Shown here: positions 17,701-26,601 of the stretch, one piece after another
Numbering within the stretch: position 1 is the stretch's first letter
Layout: every line of letters begins with the position of its first letter
From: Candidatus Omnitrophota bacterium
Lineage (GTDB): Bacteria; Ratteibacteria; UBA8468; B48-G9; DTJG01
DNA length: 64,000 nucleotides
Assembly: GCA_023818965.1 (NCBI GenBank)
Contig: JAMWCD010000009.1
Location: 1-64,000 of the forward strand
Direction: 5' to 3'
Notes under the pieces: model-generated
Told to the model about the DNA's origin: nothing
Database searches by the model: none
The model's input: only the letters and a program-made list of their open reading frames with translations
Program-made: the position numbers and the translations under genes

Positions 17701-19920
17701 TTTTTTCTGCTCATAATATTTTGTTGAAATTGTCACAGGAATTTCTTCATCCTGCCCATAAACATATTTATCTGTTGAAACAACAATTTCAAACGTACCA
17801 GGAACAATAAGCACCTGAGTGGATGCTGTAATTTCCCTGCGACTGATGTCTGTCATTCTCACTTCAATGGTATATGTTTCCTTTGACTGGTAAGATAATT
17901 TTGTTGGAATTTCCAGTGCAGCAATTCCATTTTCATCTGTTTTTGTCTTTCCTGAACTAACAAGGGCTCCCCTTCCCCAGCCACCATATTCATCCTCATA
18001 TTCTTCATATTCATCGTAATACTGGTAATAATGCGGCCTACTGTACACAGACCATAAAACATCAGTATCTTTTACAGGTGAACCAAAATAATATTTTGCA
18101 CTTATACTGGCTTTAATTTTTTCACCTGGAAGATACATTGATTTGTCTGTTTTTATCTCTATTGAGAATTCGGGCTTTCTATATTCAAAAACCTTGAATG
18201 AGCAACTACCAGAAAGAATATTTTTGCCCTGAGTATTGAATTCAATTCTATAAGTTCCTAATGGCGGTTCTTCTGGCAACATATACTGCCCATAAATAGA
18301 ACCTGTCTTTGAAGGTAAAATTGATGTTTCGTAAACAACACTTCCGTCAGGAGCAAATATTTTTACATCGCACTGTGAAATTTCTGCTGTTTCATAATAA
18401 TTACCCCTATCAATTCTTGGAATTGCCTTAAAATAAACCACCTGATTCGGTCTATAAACAGGCCTGTCAGTATATGCATAAATCATTCGCGTGTCATAAT
18501 AACCATAATCCCATGGGTTTTGTGTCCCTGAAAAAGCAAAAGATTTGTTTCTAACAATCAAAAATTTTTTGCCCTGATTGACATTAAATTGGCCATTTTC
18601 ATTTGTTTTTATCTGTTGTTCAAGATTCCACAATGAATCAAAAATATAAACATCAACATCTTTCAAAACACTTGCATTTGAAACAGAAAAAACAGTTATA
18701 AGGGAGTTTCGGTCACAGGTTTTTGAAATAAAACCAATATTTGATACTGAAAACCAGGTCTTCTGTTCAGACATTCCTTCGGGTTTTATCACACACATAT
18801 AAGTACCTTCAGGAAATTTGCCAATCACCAGTTTCCGATCATAAAGTTCACTCAGCGGGGATGGATATGAAATATCGAATTTTTTGCTCAATACAGGACT
18901 TTTCCCTGAAATATCAGCAGACATCAAGATATCTTTAATTGAAATGTTTTTAGATTTTGCTCTGTTAATTTCATTGAGAAGGTCAACTTCATAAACATCA
19001 ACATTAACTTTTTCAATTCTGAAAGCATTGAAAAATATTTTTACATTTTCATCAGGCAAAAATAGCCAGTCGCGTGTATTGAGAGAAAAATACTTTTCTC
19101 TCATTTTTATACTGATTTTTCCTGCATCAAATGTCTCTTTTACCTTCACTCCAATGATTTTTCCAATTTGTGTGAATTCATATCCCTGCCTGTAAACATA
19201 AAGATTATAGTTTCCTTGTGGCAATCCATCTATGAAAAAATTTCCTTTTTCATCTGTTTTTGATGAAGAATAGATTGCACCAGAACATTCAACACGAGCA
19301 TCCTTAACAGGTTTTTTTGTGTCAAAGTCAATAACTGTTCCTTTAATAGAACCACCAAATGCAAGAGTAAAATTAATTCCCTGTGTTTCTTTTTCTTCTT
19401 CAACAACACAACTTTTGTAATCTTTTACATAACCTGAACATTCAGCACCAATATAATGTGAACCAGGATTTAAACCACCAATTTTATAAAAACCTCTGCT
19501 ATCAGTGATTGCATATTTATTATCTGATTTAAAAACTTTTGCTCCAGAAACAGGTTTTCCGTCAGGGTCATAGACAAAACCACTGATACTTCCCGGCTTA
19601 TTCAAAACAATTTCATAATTAACGATTCCATATTTTGGTTGATTTACTTCAATTCTGAAAAGTATTCCATCACAAAAACCCTTTTTTGAAGCAACAATTT
19701 TGTAATAACCCGTTTCAAGACCATCAAACTTGAATTTACCATCTTTTGTGGAAACCACTGTTTTTAATGGCTTTTGACCCTCAGGCAATTTAAATATACT
19801 CACTGAAGCATCATTGACCAGTTGCCCGGTTGATGTCTTCACGATCCCTGTAATGGTATCTGAAAAACATCTCAACACAAAAATAAAACTGATTATCAAA
19901 ATACTGATATTTTTCTTCAT
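14794..19920 (-). CDS. bacterial alpha-2-macroglobulin-family protein
   Basis: A 1708-residue exported protein. A signal peptide is followed by three or four carboxypeptidase-regulatory-like beta domains (about residues 22-270, each with a DGKF/DSRGFY/DEKGNF turn), then macroglobulin domains with a SRP-Y DEYEEYEDEYGG bait-like acidic insert near residues 635-650. The thioester motif is YPYGCVEQT with Cys1228 and Gln1231, and the alpha/alpha-barrel follows with NGDGGWGWWPGDGSSPYTSG. Such proteins are thought to trap proteases in the periplasm. Unlike the classical E. coli yfhM-pbpC pair there is no pbpC; the partners are AMMECR1 upstream and VanW downstream, both with ATGA overlaps. GAGGAGGGAAA before the ATG is a strong ribosome-binding site. 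Confidence 0.88.
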   Translation of the reverse strand: MKKNISILIISFIFVLRCFSDTITGIVKTSTGQLVNDASVSIFKLPEGQKPLKTVVSTKDGKFKFDGLETGYYKIVASKKGFCDGILFRIEVNQPKYGIVNYEIVLNKPGSISGFVYDPDGKPVSGAKVFKSDNKYAITDSRGFYKIGGLNPGSHYIGAECSGYVKDYKSCVVEEEKETQGINFTLAFGGSIKGTVIDFDTKKPVKDARVECSGAIYSSSKTDEKGNFFIDGLPQGNYNLYVYRQGYEFTQIGKIIGVKVKETFDAGKISIKMREKYFSLNTRDWLFLPDENVKIFFNAFRIEKVNVDVYEVDLLNEINRAKSKNISIKDILMSADISGKSPVLSKKFDISYPSPLSELYDRKLVIGKFPEGTYMCVIKPEGMSEQKTWFSVSNIGFISKTCDRNSLITVFSVSNASVLKDVDVYIFDSLWNLEQQIKTNENGQFNVNQGKKFLIVRNKSFAFSGTQNPWDYGYYDTRMIYAYTDRPVYRPNQVVYFKAIPRIDRGNYYETAEISQCDVKIFAPDGSVVYETSILPSKTGSIYGQYMLPEEPPLGTYRIEFNTQGKNILSGSCSFKVFEYRKPEFSIEIKTDKSMYLPGEKIKASISAKYYFGSPVKDTDVLWSVYSRPHYYQYYDEYEEYEDEYGGWGRGALVSSGKTKTDENGIAALEIPTKLSYQSKETYTIEVRMTDISRREITASTQVLIVPGTFEIVVSTDKYVYGQDEEIPVTISTKYYEQKKVSDKKQFNLSVSYETYDAKKKRWSFKEIISRKIVLDDDRTTIKLKSPSTGYIKIMVQGTDEYHNIITGEKYVWITGVDHYSFSYGKKDIEIITDREQYNVGEVAKILITSSHRDLEILFTIEGQKIFENKIVKLKGNSILLEIPVKQEYIPNVFISACSVRNKNFISSSKLIKTGCSDRFLKVDILPEKQQYHPGDIAKYLVNIKDFSGKPVSAEFSFGAVDESIYAISGELVPKIEDFFYGTKANKVSTGYSFYPWYYGGAGKDFAQSDIRKNFRDTAFWLPLAFTDNNGNGMIEFKLPDNLTTWRSTVRAITNDTKVGTGINKVITSKPLMANLITPRFFVEDDRLLISGVIHNHTGNKQKVSVKIVADGLDILDESEKTVELENENSKRVDWKVKVNSVKNAKITLFAQAYSYKDAMELSIPVYSFGIDQRYVFAGQCEDITIDTFFLPVETIPASIDAKSYIYPSLVSQFFTTLDALAKYPYGCVEQTLNAFLPAIQVASTLKKIKIEDLRYLAKNTGEFEKMLENLPKKVSDGLIRLYNYQNGDGGWGWWPGDGSSPYTSGYVVFGLAHAKKTGYMVNEERLERGKNFLKSMIGSINDYNQKTFMLYALTYAGEKNQSLVDDIYKNRAQLNPYTLAQLCLILKEMNDKRAQDTLELLCSKLIKPSPYVGYWQAEEDGYYSWINHNIEATAWGLRAILAIDPKRKEIPYILRYLAMKKQGGLWLSTKDTAACLFAFTDYLGMTDELSPDYTFILSLNRKNEATEKIDRESVKQFQTVVEIKPEHLLSGKNSIVLEKHGTGNLYYSHVIKYVVRDISMPAFDSGFTISRRYTEIESVKKIDEKGNTVYVYNEIKQAIKPGDRIRVEIKISGGERFEYVMIEDPIPAGCEVIEQIPDENWWYCRREIRDEKVAFFTSFWGEKERTIVYYLRAETPGSYHVLPTKAQLMYLPEVWGRSQGNIITIEQ

Positions 19921-20504
19921 TTTCCCTCCTCTATAAAAATATGTGTTTTGAATTTGAATAACCTGATATTTGAATCATCATCAATACCAGCGTTCCGAAG
20001 ACACATTTTCAACGCATATGCTGCAGTTTTTGCTTCCCCTGGCAATACTACTGCCTGTTTTCCATCTTTCTCTACAATTAAACCTTCCTTTTCAGGATTA
20101 TAAGAAAATATACTATGTATCTCAACAGGCATTTCAGGAATCGTAATCTGAATTTTTATTTCCTTCATTTCCTGTAAATCAACAGGTCTGTATCTGAAAT
20201 CCTGTGTTGCAGCAATAATCGAAAAATGAACAAGGTCTTTTGCAAATGAACCATTTTCTGATTGAAAACTTCCAGCACATCCCCTTGTTTGACTTCCTCT
20301 TTTCAATGAAACAAAAACAGCAATTTTCTCACTAAAAATCGCTGGTAGATTTTCACATTCAATTTCAATCTGCTGGGTGAGATATTTCTCAATTGCCTTC
20401 CTGCACAATGAAAAAGCAATGTCAGTGTTGAATACAGGAATAACAATGTATGCTGACAAAAAGGCGAAAACAAAATTTTTTACCTCTGGATATTTTGCTA
20501 TCAT
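19917..20504 (-). CDS. AMMECR1-domain protein
   Basis: A 195-residue AMMECR1 protein with SLKRGSQTRGCAGSF, the family's RGCxGS site, followed by DFRYRPVDLQEMKEIKIQITI and LPGEAKTAAYALKMCLRNAG. The domain is nearly universal and its reaction is unresolved; archaeal and bacterial members often sit beside radical SAM or MEMO genes. A hydrophobic stretch near the N-terminus (FVFAFLSAYIVIPVF) could be an export signal or part of an extended first helix. ATG at 20504 is chosen over a TTG at 20543. It starts a three-gene operon with the alpha-2-macroglobulin gene and is divergent to nadE. Confidence 0.78.
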   Translation of the reverse strand: MIAKYPEVKNFVFAFLSAYIVIPVFNTDIAFSLCRKAIEKYLTQQIEIECENLPAIFSEKIAVFVSLKRGSQTRGCAGSFQSENGSFAKDLVHFSIIAATQDFRYRPVDLQEMKEIKIQITIPEMPVEIHSIFSYNPEKEGLIVEKDGKQAVVLPGEAKTAAYALKMCLRNAGIDDDSNIRLFKFKTHIFIEEGK

Positions 20505-20552
20505 TTCATAAAGAAGTATACTATAATTTAAAGCAACAATCAAAGGGGAAAA

Positions 20553-22232
20553 ATGGGAAAATTTCCTGTAAGAATTGCATGTGCCCAGATCAACTGTACT
20601 GTTGGAGACCTCAAGGGTAATGCGGAAAAAATTCTGGAATATATCGAGAAAGCAAAGGGAAAAGGCGTTGATATTGTTGCTTTTCCAGAACTTGCCATTA
20701 CAGGGTATCCTCCTGATGATTTACTACTGAAAACATCCTTTATCAATGATAATTTAAAAACAATTAGGGAACTTGCAAAAAAAATTGGAGATATTATTGT
20801 AATTGCTGGATTTGTTGATAGAACACAGGGAAAAATTTTTAATGCTGCTGCAATCATCCATAGAGGTAAGATTAAGGCGATTTATCATAAAAAACTTCTT
20901 CCCAATTATGGTGTTTTTGATGAAAAAAGATATTTTTCACAGGGAGATGAGAATCCTGTATATCGTGCTGAAACAGAACAAGGCAGATTTATTTTTGGAG
21001 TCAGCATATGTGAGGATATATGGCATGATACAGGACCAATAAAAATTCAGGCAAAACAAAAGGCATCCTTGATTTTCAATATCAATGCATCACCATATCA
21101 TATGGAAAAAATCAAAGAAAGAGAAAAAATTGTAAAAGACATGGCGAAAGAAAACAATGTTTACATTGTTTACACAAACCTTGTTGGTGGACAGGATGAA
21201 CTTGTATTTGATGGACAGAGTTTCATCGTTGAACCAGGCGGAAAAATTGTCTCAAGGGCTGATGCATTTAAAGAACAACTTCTTATCCATGATATTGAAG
21301 TTCCTTTAAGAAAAATCAGGAATAATATAATTTTTCGGCTGAATGAAAGAAAAAAAGAAAAAATTTCCTGTTATCTTTCTCAACATCTTTCCCTTGAGCA
21401 GGAAATTTATGAGGCACTGGTACTGGGATTAAGGGACTATGTCAGTAAAAATGGCTTTCAGAAAACAGTCATCGGAATTAGTGGTGGAATTGATTCTGCA
21501 CTTGTGACAACAATTGCAGTTGATGCCCTTGGAAAAAACAGGGTCATCGGTGTCTTTATGCCATCACGATTTACTTCTCAGGATTCAATATCTGATGCAA
21601 AAAATCTTGCTCAAAATCTTGGTATTAAACTGCTGGAAATTCCTATTGAAGAAATTTTTTCTTCTTATTTAAAGACGCTTCAACCACACTTTGAAAATAC
21701 AAAGCCCGATATTACTGAAGAAAACATTCAGGCACGTATCCGTGGAAACCTGCTTATGGCTCTTTCAAATAAATTCGGATACCTTGTTCTCACAACAGGA
21801 AATAAATCAGAAATCAGCACAGGATATGCAACACTGTATGGTGATATGGCAGGCGGATTTGCAGTGATTAAGGATGTCCCGAAGACAATTGTTTATAAAC
21901 TCGCAAGGTATCGCAATAGTCTAAAACCAGTAATTCCTGAACATATCATTACAAGAGAACCAACAGCCGAATTAAGAGCAAATCAAAAAGATACTGATTC
22001 CCTGCCACCATATGAAATCCTTGATGAAATCTTAAAAATGTATGTTGAACAGGATAAAAGCATTGATTATATTACAAAAAAAGGATTTGATAGAGACACT
22101 ACTGCCCGTGTTGTGAGAATGGTTGACAGAAGTGAGTATAAAAGGAGACAGGCACCACCTGGTATCAAAATTACTCCGCGCTCATTTGGAAAAGATAGGA
22201 GAATGCCAATCACAAATAAATATTGTGGTTAG
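20553..22232 (+). CDS. nadE: glutamine-dependent NAD synthetase
   Basis: A 559-residue two-domain enzyme. The N-terminal nitrilase-type glutaminase has the catalytic triad Glu46 (FPELAITGY), Lys113 (HKKLLPNY) and Cys153 (GVSICEDIW). The C-terminal ATP-dependent synthetase has the SGGIDSALV P-loop-like motif and TGNKSE. It converts nicotinate adenine dinucleotide to NAD with ammonia from glutamine. AAAGGGG precedes the ATG. The gene ends flush against the stop of the oppositely oriented MFS gene with no spacer. A TATAAT hexamer at 20522-20527 may be its -10 box, but no convincing -35 was seen. Confidence 0.93.
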   Translation: MGKFPVRIACAQINCTVGDLKGNAEKILEYIEKAKGKGVDIVAFPELAITGYPPDDLLLKTSFINDNLKTIRELAKKIGDIIVIAGFVDRTQGKIFNAAAIIHRGKIKAIYHKKLLPNYGVFDEKRYFSQGDENPVYRAETEQGRFIFGVSICEDIWHDTGPIKIQAKQKASLIFNINASPYHMEKIKEREKIVKDMAKENNVYIVYTNLVGGQDELVFDGQSFIVEPGGKIVSRADAFKEQLLIHDIEVPLRKIRNNIIFRLNERKKEKISCYLSQHLSLEQEIYEALVLGLRDYVSKNGFQKTVIGISGGIDSALVTTIAVDALGKNRVIGVFMPSRFTSQDSISDAKNLAQNLGIKLLEIPIEEIFSSYLKTLQPHFENTKPDITEENIQARIRGNLLMALSNKFGYLVLTTGNKSEISTGYATLYGDMAGGFAVIKDVPKTIVYKLARYRNSLKPVIPEHIITREPTAELRANQKDTDSLPPYEILDEILKMYVEQDKSIDYITKKGFDRDTTARVVRMVDRSEYKRRQAPPGIKITPRSFGKDRRMPITNKYCG

Positions 22233-23528
22233 TTATTGGGCTGAAAATGTTTGCTTGATCAACATCCTTTGTGAATCATCCATTACAGTCGTTTCAATTT
22301 TTTTCAAAAAAGAAACATATTTCACCTTGAAAATAATCGCACCAATAATGCAGATAATTCCACTAACAAAAACAGTACCTTGCGTCCCTATTGTTTTACC
22401 AAGAACTCCTGCAATATATGAACCAATGGGTTGTGTTCCCATAAATGCAAGAGTATGAAAACTCATCACCCTTCCCCTTTTTTCATCAGAAACAAGTGTT
22501 TGCAAAATGATATTGGCTGTAACAATTTGAAGAACCATTGCTGCTCCAACAACAATCAAAATCATTACTGCAAACCAGAAATTGTTTGTGTATGAAAACA
22601 AAATTAATCCAGTTCCAAAAACAATCCCTGCAATATGAATGATTTTACCAAGTCCTGAATGAGTTGATCTCGAAGCCAGATAGATTGCAGCGATTATGGC
22701 ACCAATTCCGCCACTACCAATAAGAAAACCAAGTGTTCTTGCAGTGCCATGGAAGATTTCCTTTGCAAATACAGGCATCAAAACCCCATAGAACATACCG
22801 AAAATACTGAAAAAACCAACATATAAAATTACTGTGCGAACTGGGACAAATGTTTTCACATAACTGAAACCTTCATGAAGTTTTTTTAATACATTTTCAT
22901 TTTCTCTTCCATCTATCACCTGTTTTGCCGAAGGAACTTTCATCATTAAAAGAGCAAAAATAACAGCAATATAACTGATTCCATTGATCAAAAAACATAT
23001 TCCTTCTCCAAAGGCAGCAACAAGAACACCTGCAATAGAGGGTCCAATCAATCTGGCACTATTAACAAGAAAGGAATTCAGGGCAATGGCATTGGCAAGT
23101 TCTTCCTTTTTCTCAACAATATTGACAACAAACGCCTGTCTCGCCGGGATATCAAAAGCATTTATTAGCCCGAGAACAAATGAAAGAAAAAGAATATGGT
23201 TAACAGTAATATGTCCGGTAAGGGTTAAGATCGCAAGTGACAATGCCTGAATCATTGCCAGTGTCTGGGTCGTAAGGATAATTCTAAATCTGTTGATTCT
23301 ATCTGCGACATAGCCACCAAATATTGAAAATAGTAATACTGGCAATGTACCCAGAGCACCTGTAGCACCAAGGGTATAAGAGGAATGACTTAATTTATAA
23401 ACAAGCCATCCAATGGTTACTGTTTGCATCCAGGTACCAATCAAAGAAATACCATTACCAGTGAAAAAAAGACGGTAATTACGATTCTTTAATGCTCGAA
23501 CAGTAGCAAGAAAACCAGTAATACCCAC
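22233..23528 (-). CDS. MFS exporter (EntS-like, MFS_3)
   Basis: A 431-residue, about 12-helix transporter. The opening RALKNRNYRLFFTGNGISLIGTWMQ and the GGYVADRINRFRIIL loop identify the MFS_3 group that includes enterobactin exporter EntS and several macrolide exporters. NAFDIPARQAFVVNIV and LIGPSIAGVLVA are further group marks. The substrate cannot be read. The start is a GTG at 23528, directly after a GGGGGG run, because no in-frame ATG lies nearby. The gene has no operon partner, so it does not clearly belong to a siderophore or antibiotic locus. Confidence 0.82.
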   Translation of the reverse strand: MGITGFLATVRALKNRNYRLFFTGNGISLIGTWMQTVTIGWLVYKLSHSSYTLGATGALGTLPVLLFSIFGGYVADRINRFRIILTTQTLAMIQALSLAILTLTGHITVNHILFLSFVLGLINAFDIPARQAFVVNIVEKKEELANAIALNSFLVNSARLIGPSIAGVLVAAFGEGICFLINGISYIAVIFALLMMKVPSAKQVIDGRENENVLKKLHEGFSYVKTFVPVRTVILYVGFFSIFGMFYGVLMPVFAKEIFHGTARTLGFLIGSGGIGAIIAAIYLASRSTHSGLGKIIHIAGIVFGTGLILFSYTNNFWFAVMILIVVGAAMVLQIVTANIILQTLVSDEKRGRVMSFHTLAFMGTQPIGSYIAGVLGKTIGTQGTVFVSGIICIIGAIIFKVKYVSFLKKIETTVMDDSQRMLIKQTFSAQ

Positions 23529-24368
23529 CCCCCATTATCTGCGTCCATGGTTCACAGTGTGCAATTGGCAATTACCATGACAGCGATGAGAAACATTCAC
23601 TTCGTATTGATTGAATAAAATGTATAACATATAAATCAATAATTATCAAGAATTGCTGTTGTTTATTTCCTCTATCTTCTCTCCCAGAAATAGCCATTGA
23701 ACGAAGTGGTATAAGATTAAACCTAATCTTTCAAATTTCCCAGATGATATCACAAGTTTCGCTGCACCTTCAAGTCAGTTTCTATATCTCGCAGGATTTC
23801 CTCTCGTGATACCTATGCATACAGATTTATCAACAACTAATTTAAGAAACTCGACAACAAAAATTAATCAATTAGGATTTTAATTGGACAGTAGTGATAC
23901 CAAGTTGAAAAATTTGTTTGGAAATAAAAATTGACAGGCGAGATTAGATGGGGTAAATAAATGCAAACGCAGTTCACTAAATATTTACCTGATGCCTTAA
24001 GTTACAGACAGAATTTTTGTGGAAAAAACTTCTTTTATGCTGACACCGTTATATGAAATTTCGATAATGAAATGGTTGAATAGACAAAATATCTTTTCTC
24101 GTAAATTCAAATAATAGGAAGAATAAAAATACTCTGTAGTTAGAGATGGTATAAATATTTTATAAACATTGTGCGAAACACCTGAATTTTCTTATGAAAT
24201 AGAGTGAATTTCATCAGGACTATCGCTTTCCCATATTCATTTTTCTTCATTGAATAAAAGTACGCAGAACAGGAAGTAACATTTGATGTTTCTGTTAGGA
24301 TGTTGCCTGTCAAATAACATCACGCTTAATTTCACCTGTGGAAAAAAATGAACAGTTTAAATTCTCTG
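23529..24368. other. 840-base gene-poor region
   Basis: No intact gene of any size is supported here. The sequence is AT-rich, with stops in all frames except a few 25-61-codon openings. One of these (23701-23883) has protein-like composition and is listed separately. A TTGACA at 23931 has no matching -10 and no gene after it. No tRNA, structured RNA or repeat was recognised. The region and the next gap look like a graveyard of decayed genes. Confidence 0.5.
23701..23883 (+). pseudogene. possible gene remnant, unrecognised
   Basis: A 60-codon open stretch between an in-frame TGA (23698) and TAA. It reads like real protein (TKWYKIKPNLSNFPDDITS, then APSSQFLYLAGFPLVIPMHT), with no start codon near its beginning. 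No family was recognised. It may be the tail of a decayed gene, or chance. Confidence 0.2.
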
Positions 24369-24608
24369 TTATTCTCTTTGATTACTTTTTCTGTTTCCGA
24401 CATTTTCAATAAGAATTAAAAGAATGCGACCAACAATAAATAATGTAGCCGCACAAAATATTCCCTTGGCTACAAAATATGTTGAAAGGTCACCTTGACG
24501 AACCCGTCCAGGGTCAAATTTACCATCACCAACAACGGCCGCATAAATACAAAGTAGAAACACGATAACAGATAAGATTGGATTGATTATTTTAAGATAC
24601 AATTTCAT
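24369..24608 (-). CDS. small two-helix membrane protein, unknown
   Basis: A 79-residue hypothetical protein with two predicted transmembrane helices (about residues 8-27 and 46-67) joined by a short polar loop (GDGKFDPGRVRQGDLS) and a basic C-terminal tail. No family was recognised. The ATG is preceded by AAAGGGGTG at a workable distance, which favours a real gene. It stands alone between two gene-poor stretches. Confidence 0.5.
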   Translation of the reverse strand: MKLYLKIINPILSVIVFLLCIYAAVVGDGKFDPGRVRQGDLSTYFVAKGIFCAATLFIVGRILLILIENVGNRKSNQRE

Positions 24609-24681
24609 TTCCGCATCACCCCTTTCTGAAAAAACACAACTTACGTTTTCTTTTTATCTTTTTCTTTATCCGTGATAAAAG

Positions 24682-24843
24682 TTATATCCTGTCACATACC
24701 TGATCTTTGAAATATGTCTCTGCACCAAAATATTTGTAGAACTTCAAAAAAGACAACCATAAGATGTCAAAGATGTTATCTGAACCGTATTTCTTCTCAA
24801 AATGTACTACCTTTGTTCGCAATTCAGGTGTCTTCGCTCTGTC
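24682..24843 (-). pseudogene. possible transposase HTH remnant
   Basis: A 53-codon open frame, bounded upstream by tandem TAA codons and without an ATG. It starts DRAKTPELRTKVVHFEKKYG, which resembles from memory the N-terminal helix-turn-helix region of some rve-type transposases (xxTPELRxKVVxFYxxYG). The remainder (FLKFYKYFGAETYFKDQ) is not recognised. Within the 361-base gap 24609-24969, nothing else is visible apart from the promoter at 24911. Confidence 0.25.
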
Positions 24844-24910
24844 TTATTATAAATATATCCTTACCTTTTTTCAAGTTTTGTCTGATTCAAACCTTGTATC
24901 TTAAATCTCC

Positions 24911-24941
24911 TTGAGAAAAGGAAATATAGATATGTTATAAT
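24911..24941 (+). promoter_or_regulatory. sigma-70-like promoter for the DUF4321-miaB pair
   Basis: TTGAGA (24911-24916) and TATAAT (24936-24941) are separated by 19 bases, slightly long. The predicted RNA start is near 24948, giving a short leader with a GAAAGGTG ribosome-binding site before the ATG at 24970. Confidence 0.5.
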
Positions 24942-24969
24942 GTAGAAGCATGAAAGGTGCTAAATATTT

Positions 24970-25242
24970 ATGAAACTGATAAATGCCATTATAATCATGG
25001 TGCTGGGTTTTCTCACCGGTAGTGTGGTGGGAGAAATACTTGGATTGATTCTGCCAGAAAAATATTTACAGATTCCTTTATTTGCAAGAGGTGTAACGAC
25101 TGGTTTTAATCCTGTGAATTTAAATCTGAAGGTCATTGAAATTGTGATTGGAATAAAATTACTCACCAATACCTTTTCCTGGATTGGTCTTTTTATTGCT
25201 TCAACTGCACTTGTTATAAAAGAAATTGCAAGAAAGCAATAA
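24970..25242 (+). CDS. DUF4321 small membrane protein
   Basis: A 90-residue protein with an N-terminal membrane helix containing GFLTGSVVGEILGLILPE, a short loop with GFNPVNLNLKVIEIVIGIKL, and a second helix near the C-terminus. These features match the small DUF4321 family, whose role is unknown. It lies nine bases upstream of miaB and shares its promoter. Length is normal for the family. Confidence 0.7.
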   Translation: MKLINAIIIMVLGFLTGSVVGEILGLILPEKYLQIPLFARGVTTGFNPVNLNLKVIEIVIGIKLLTNTFSWIGLFIASTALVIKEIARKQ

Positions 25243-25251
25243 TTTTTCGCT

Positions 25252-26601
25252 ATGAAAAAAACATTTTTTATCAGAACATATGGCTGTCAGATGAATTTTT
25301 CTGAAGCCGAAAGATTAAGGGAATTACTTTTGAATGCAGGATGGAAGGAAGAAAAAAATATTGAAAATGCTTCTGTTGTGATGGCAATTGGTTGCAGTAT
25401 CAGAGAAAAAGCAGAAAATAGGGTAATTTCTTTCCTCAAAACCCACAGGTATTTAAAAAATAAAGGAACATTGATTGGACTATTTGGATGTACTGCAAAT
25501 CTTCATAAAGAAAAAATACTGGAGAAAATCCCGTTCCTCGATATTCTATGCGGTCCCAATCAGTTAAATAAAATTCCTGAAATTCTTGAAAATTTCTCAA
25601 ATGGAAATGTTGTTGTAATGACTGGTGAAAACGAGCAACCATTTCTTGAATGTGTACCATCAAAGAATGATGTAACAATGGCAGTGCCAATTACAAAAGG
25701 TTGTAACAATTTTTGTTCATATTGTGTGGTTCCGCTTGCCCGTGGTAAACTTGTCAGCAGGCATCCTGATTCAGTCATCAGAGAAATTGAATGCGCAGTG
25801 GAAAAAGGGATTAAATCAGTAACACTGCTCGGACAGAATGTTAATGAATATGGTCAGGATTTTAAATTTCAATTTGATTTCGGTGATTTGCTGAATGAAA
25901 TTGTTAACATTGACGGTCTTTTGAGAATTGATTTTCTCACATCCCATCCTGAAGATACAGGTGAAAAAATCCTTAAAATCATGGCGGAAAACCCTAAAAT
26001 TGTCAAACACCTGCATATTCCTCTTCAAAGTGGTTCAAATAAAATCCTGAAAGCAATGAACAGGAAATATACAGTGGAGAAATTTCTGAGGACTGTTGAG
26101 ATGGCAAGAAATTTGATGCCAGAGATTTCAATAACATCAGATATAATGGTTGGTTTTCCAGGAGAAACTGAAGAGGACTTTGAAAAAACAGTTGAAGTTG
26201 TTAAAAATGTTAGATTTAATGAACTTTTCATATTCAAGTATTCACCAAGACCAATGACAAAAGCATATAATATGAATGATGATGTCCCGCAAGAAGTAAA
26301 GGAGTACAGGCATCAACTGATACTTTCACTACAGAAAAAAATAAGTAACCAAATTTATGAAATGTTCAAAGGCAGAATATGTGATGTCCTGATTGAAAGA
26401 AAAAGCGTAAAAAATCCTTGCTATGTAATTGGAAGAAATATTCAGGGAATTCCTGTGACATGCAGTTGCTCAGAAAACATCATCGGAAGCATTGTTAAAG
26501 TAAAAATCATCAATCATCGCCAGGGGCTTCTCTACGGGTCAATATGTGAAGAATTCCAATTGCAGCAAGACCCACAATTCCAAGGGAAAAAGCAAATATA
26601 A
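25252..26601 (+). CDS. miaB: tRNA-i6A37 methylthiotransferase MiaB
   Basis: A 449-residue radical SAM methylthiotransferase that adds the 2-methylthio group to N6-isopentenyladenosine-37 of tRNAs. The N-terminal UPF0004 domain binds an auxiliary cluster through Cys12, Cys48 and Cys80. The radical SAM cluster uses Cys151, Cys155 and Cys158 (GCNNFCSYC). A C-terminal TRAM domain (about residues 370-435) binds RNA. The last 30 codons overlap the 3' end of the oppositely oriented OB-fold gene, and the final QLQQDPQFQGKKQI tail looks unlike typical MiaB ends, so it may have formed by readthrough into antisense sequence. Confidence 0.92.
   Translation: MKKTFFIRTYGCQMNFSEAERLRELLLNAGWKEEKNIENASVVMAIGCSIREKAENRVISFLKTHRYLKNKGTLIGLFGCTANLHKEKILEKIPFLDILCGPNQLNKIPEILENFSNGNVVVMTGENEQPFLECVPSKNDVTMAVPITKGCNNFCSYCVVPLARGKLVSRHPDSVIREIECAVEKGIKSVTLLGQNVNEYGQDFKFQFDFGDLLNEIVNIDGLLRIDFLTSHPEDTGEKILKIMAENPKIVKHLHIPLQSGSNKILKAMNRKYTVEKFLRTVEMARNLMPEISITSDIMVGFPGETEEDFEKTVEVVKNVRFNELFIFKYSPRPMTKAYNMNDDVPQEVKEYRHQLILSLQKKISNQIYEMFKGRICDVLIERKSVKNPCYVIGRNIQGIPVTCSCSENIIGSIVKVKIINHRQGLLYGSICEEFQLQQDPQFQGKKQI

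Noticed and set aside
23931-23960. TTGACA as promoter
   Set aside because: No credible -10 at the right distance and no gene follows.
24714-24914. 66-codon plus-strand ORF
   Set aside because: No ribosome-binding site, and it overlaps the better-supported minus-strand fragment and the promoter region.
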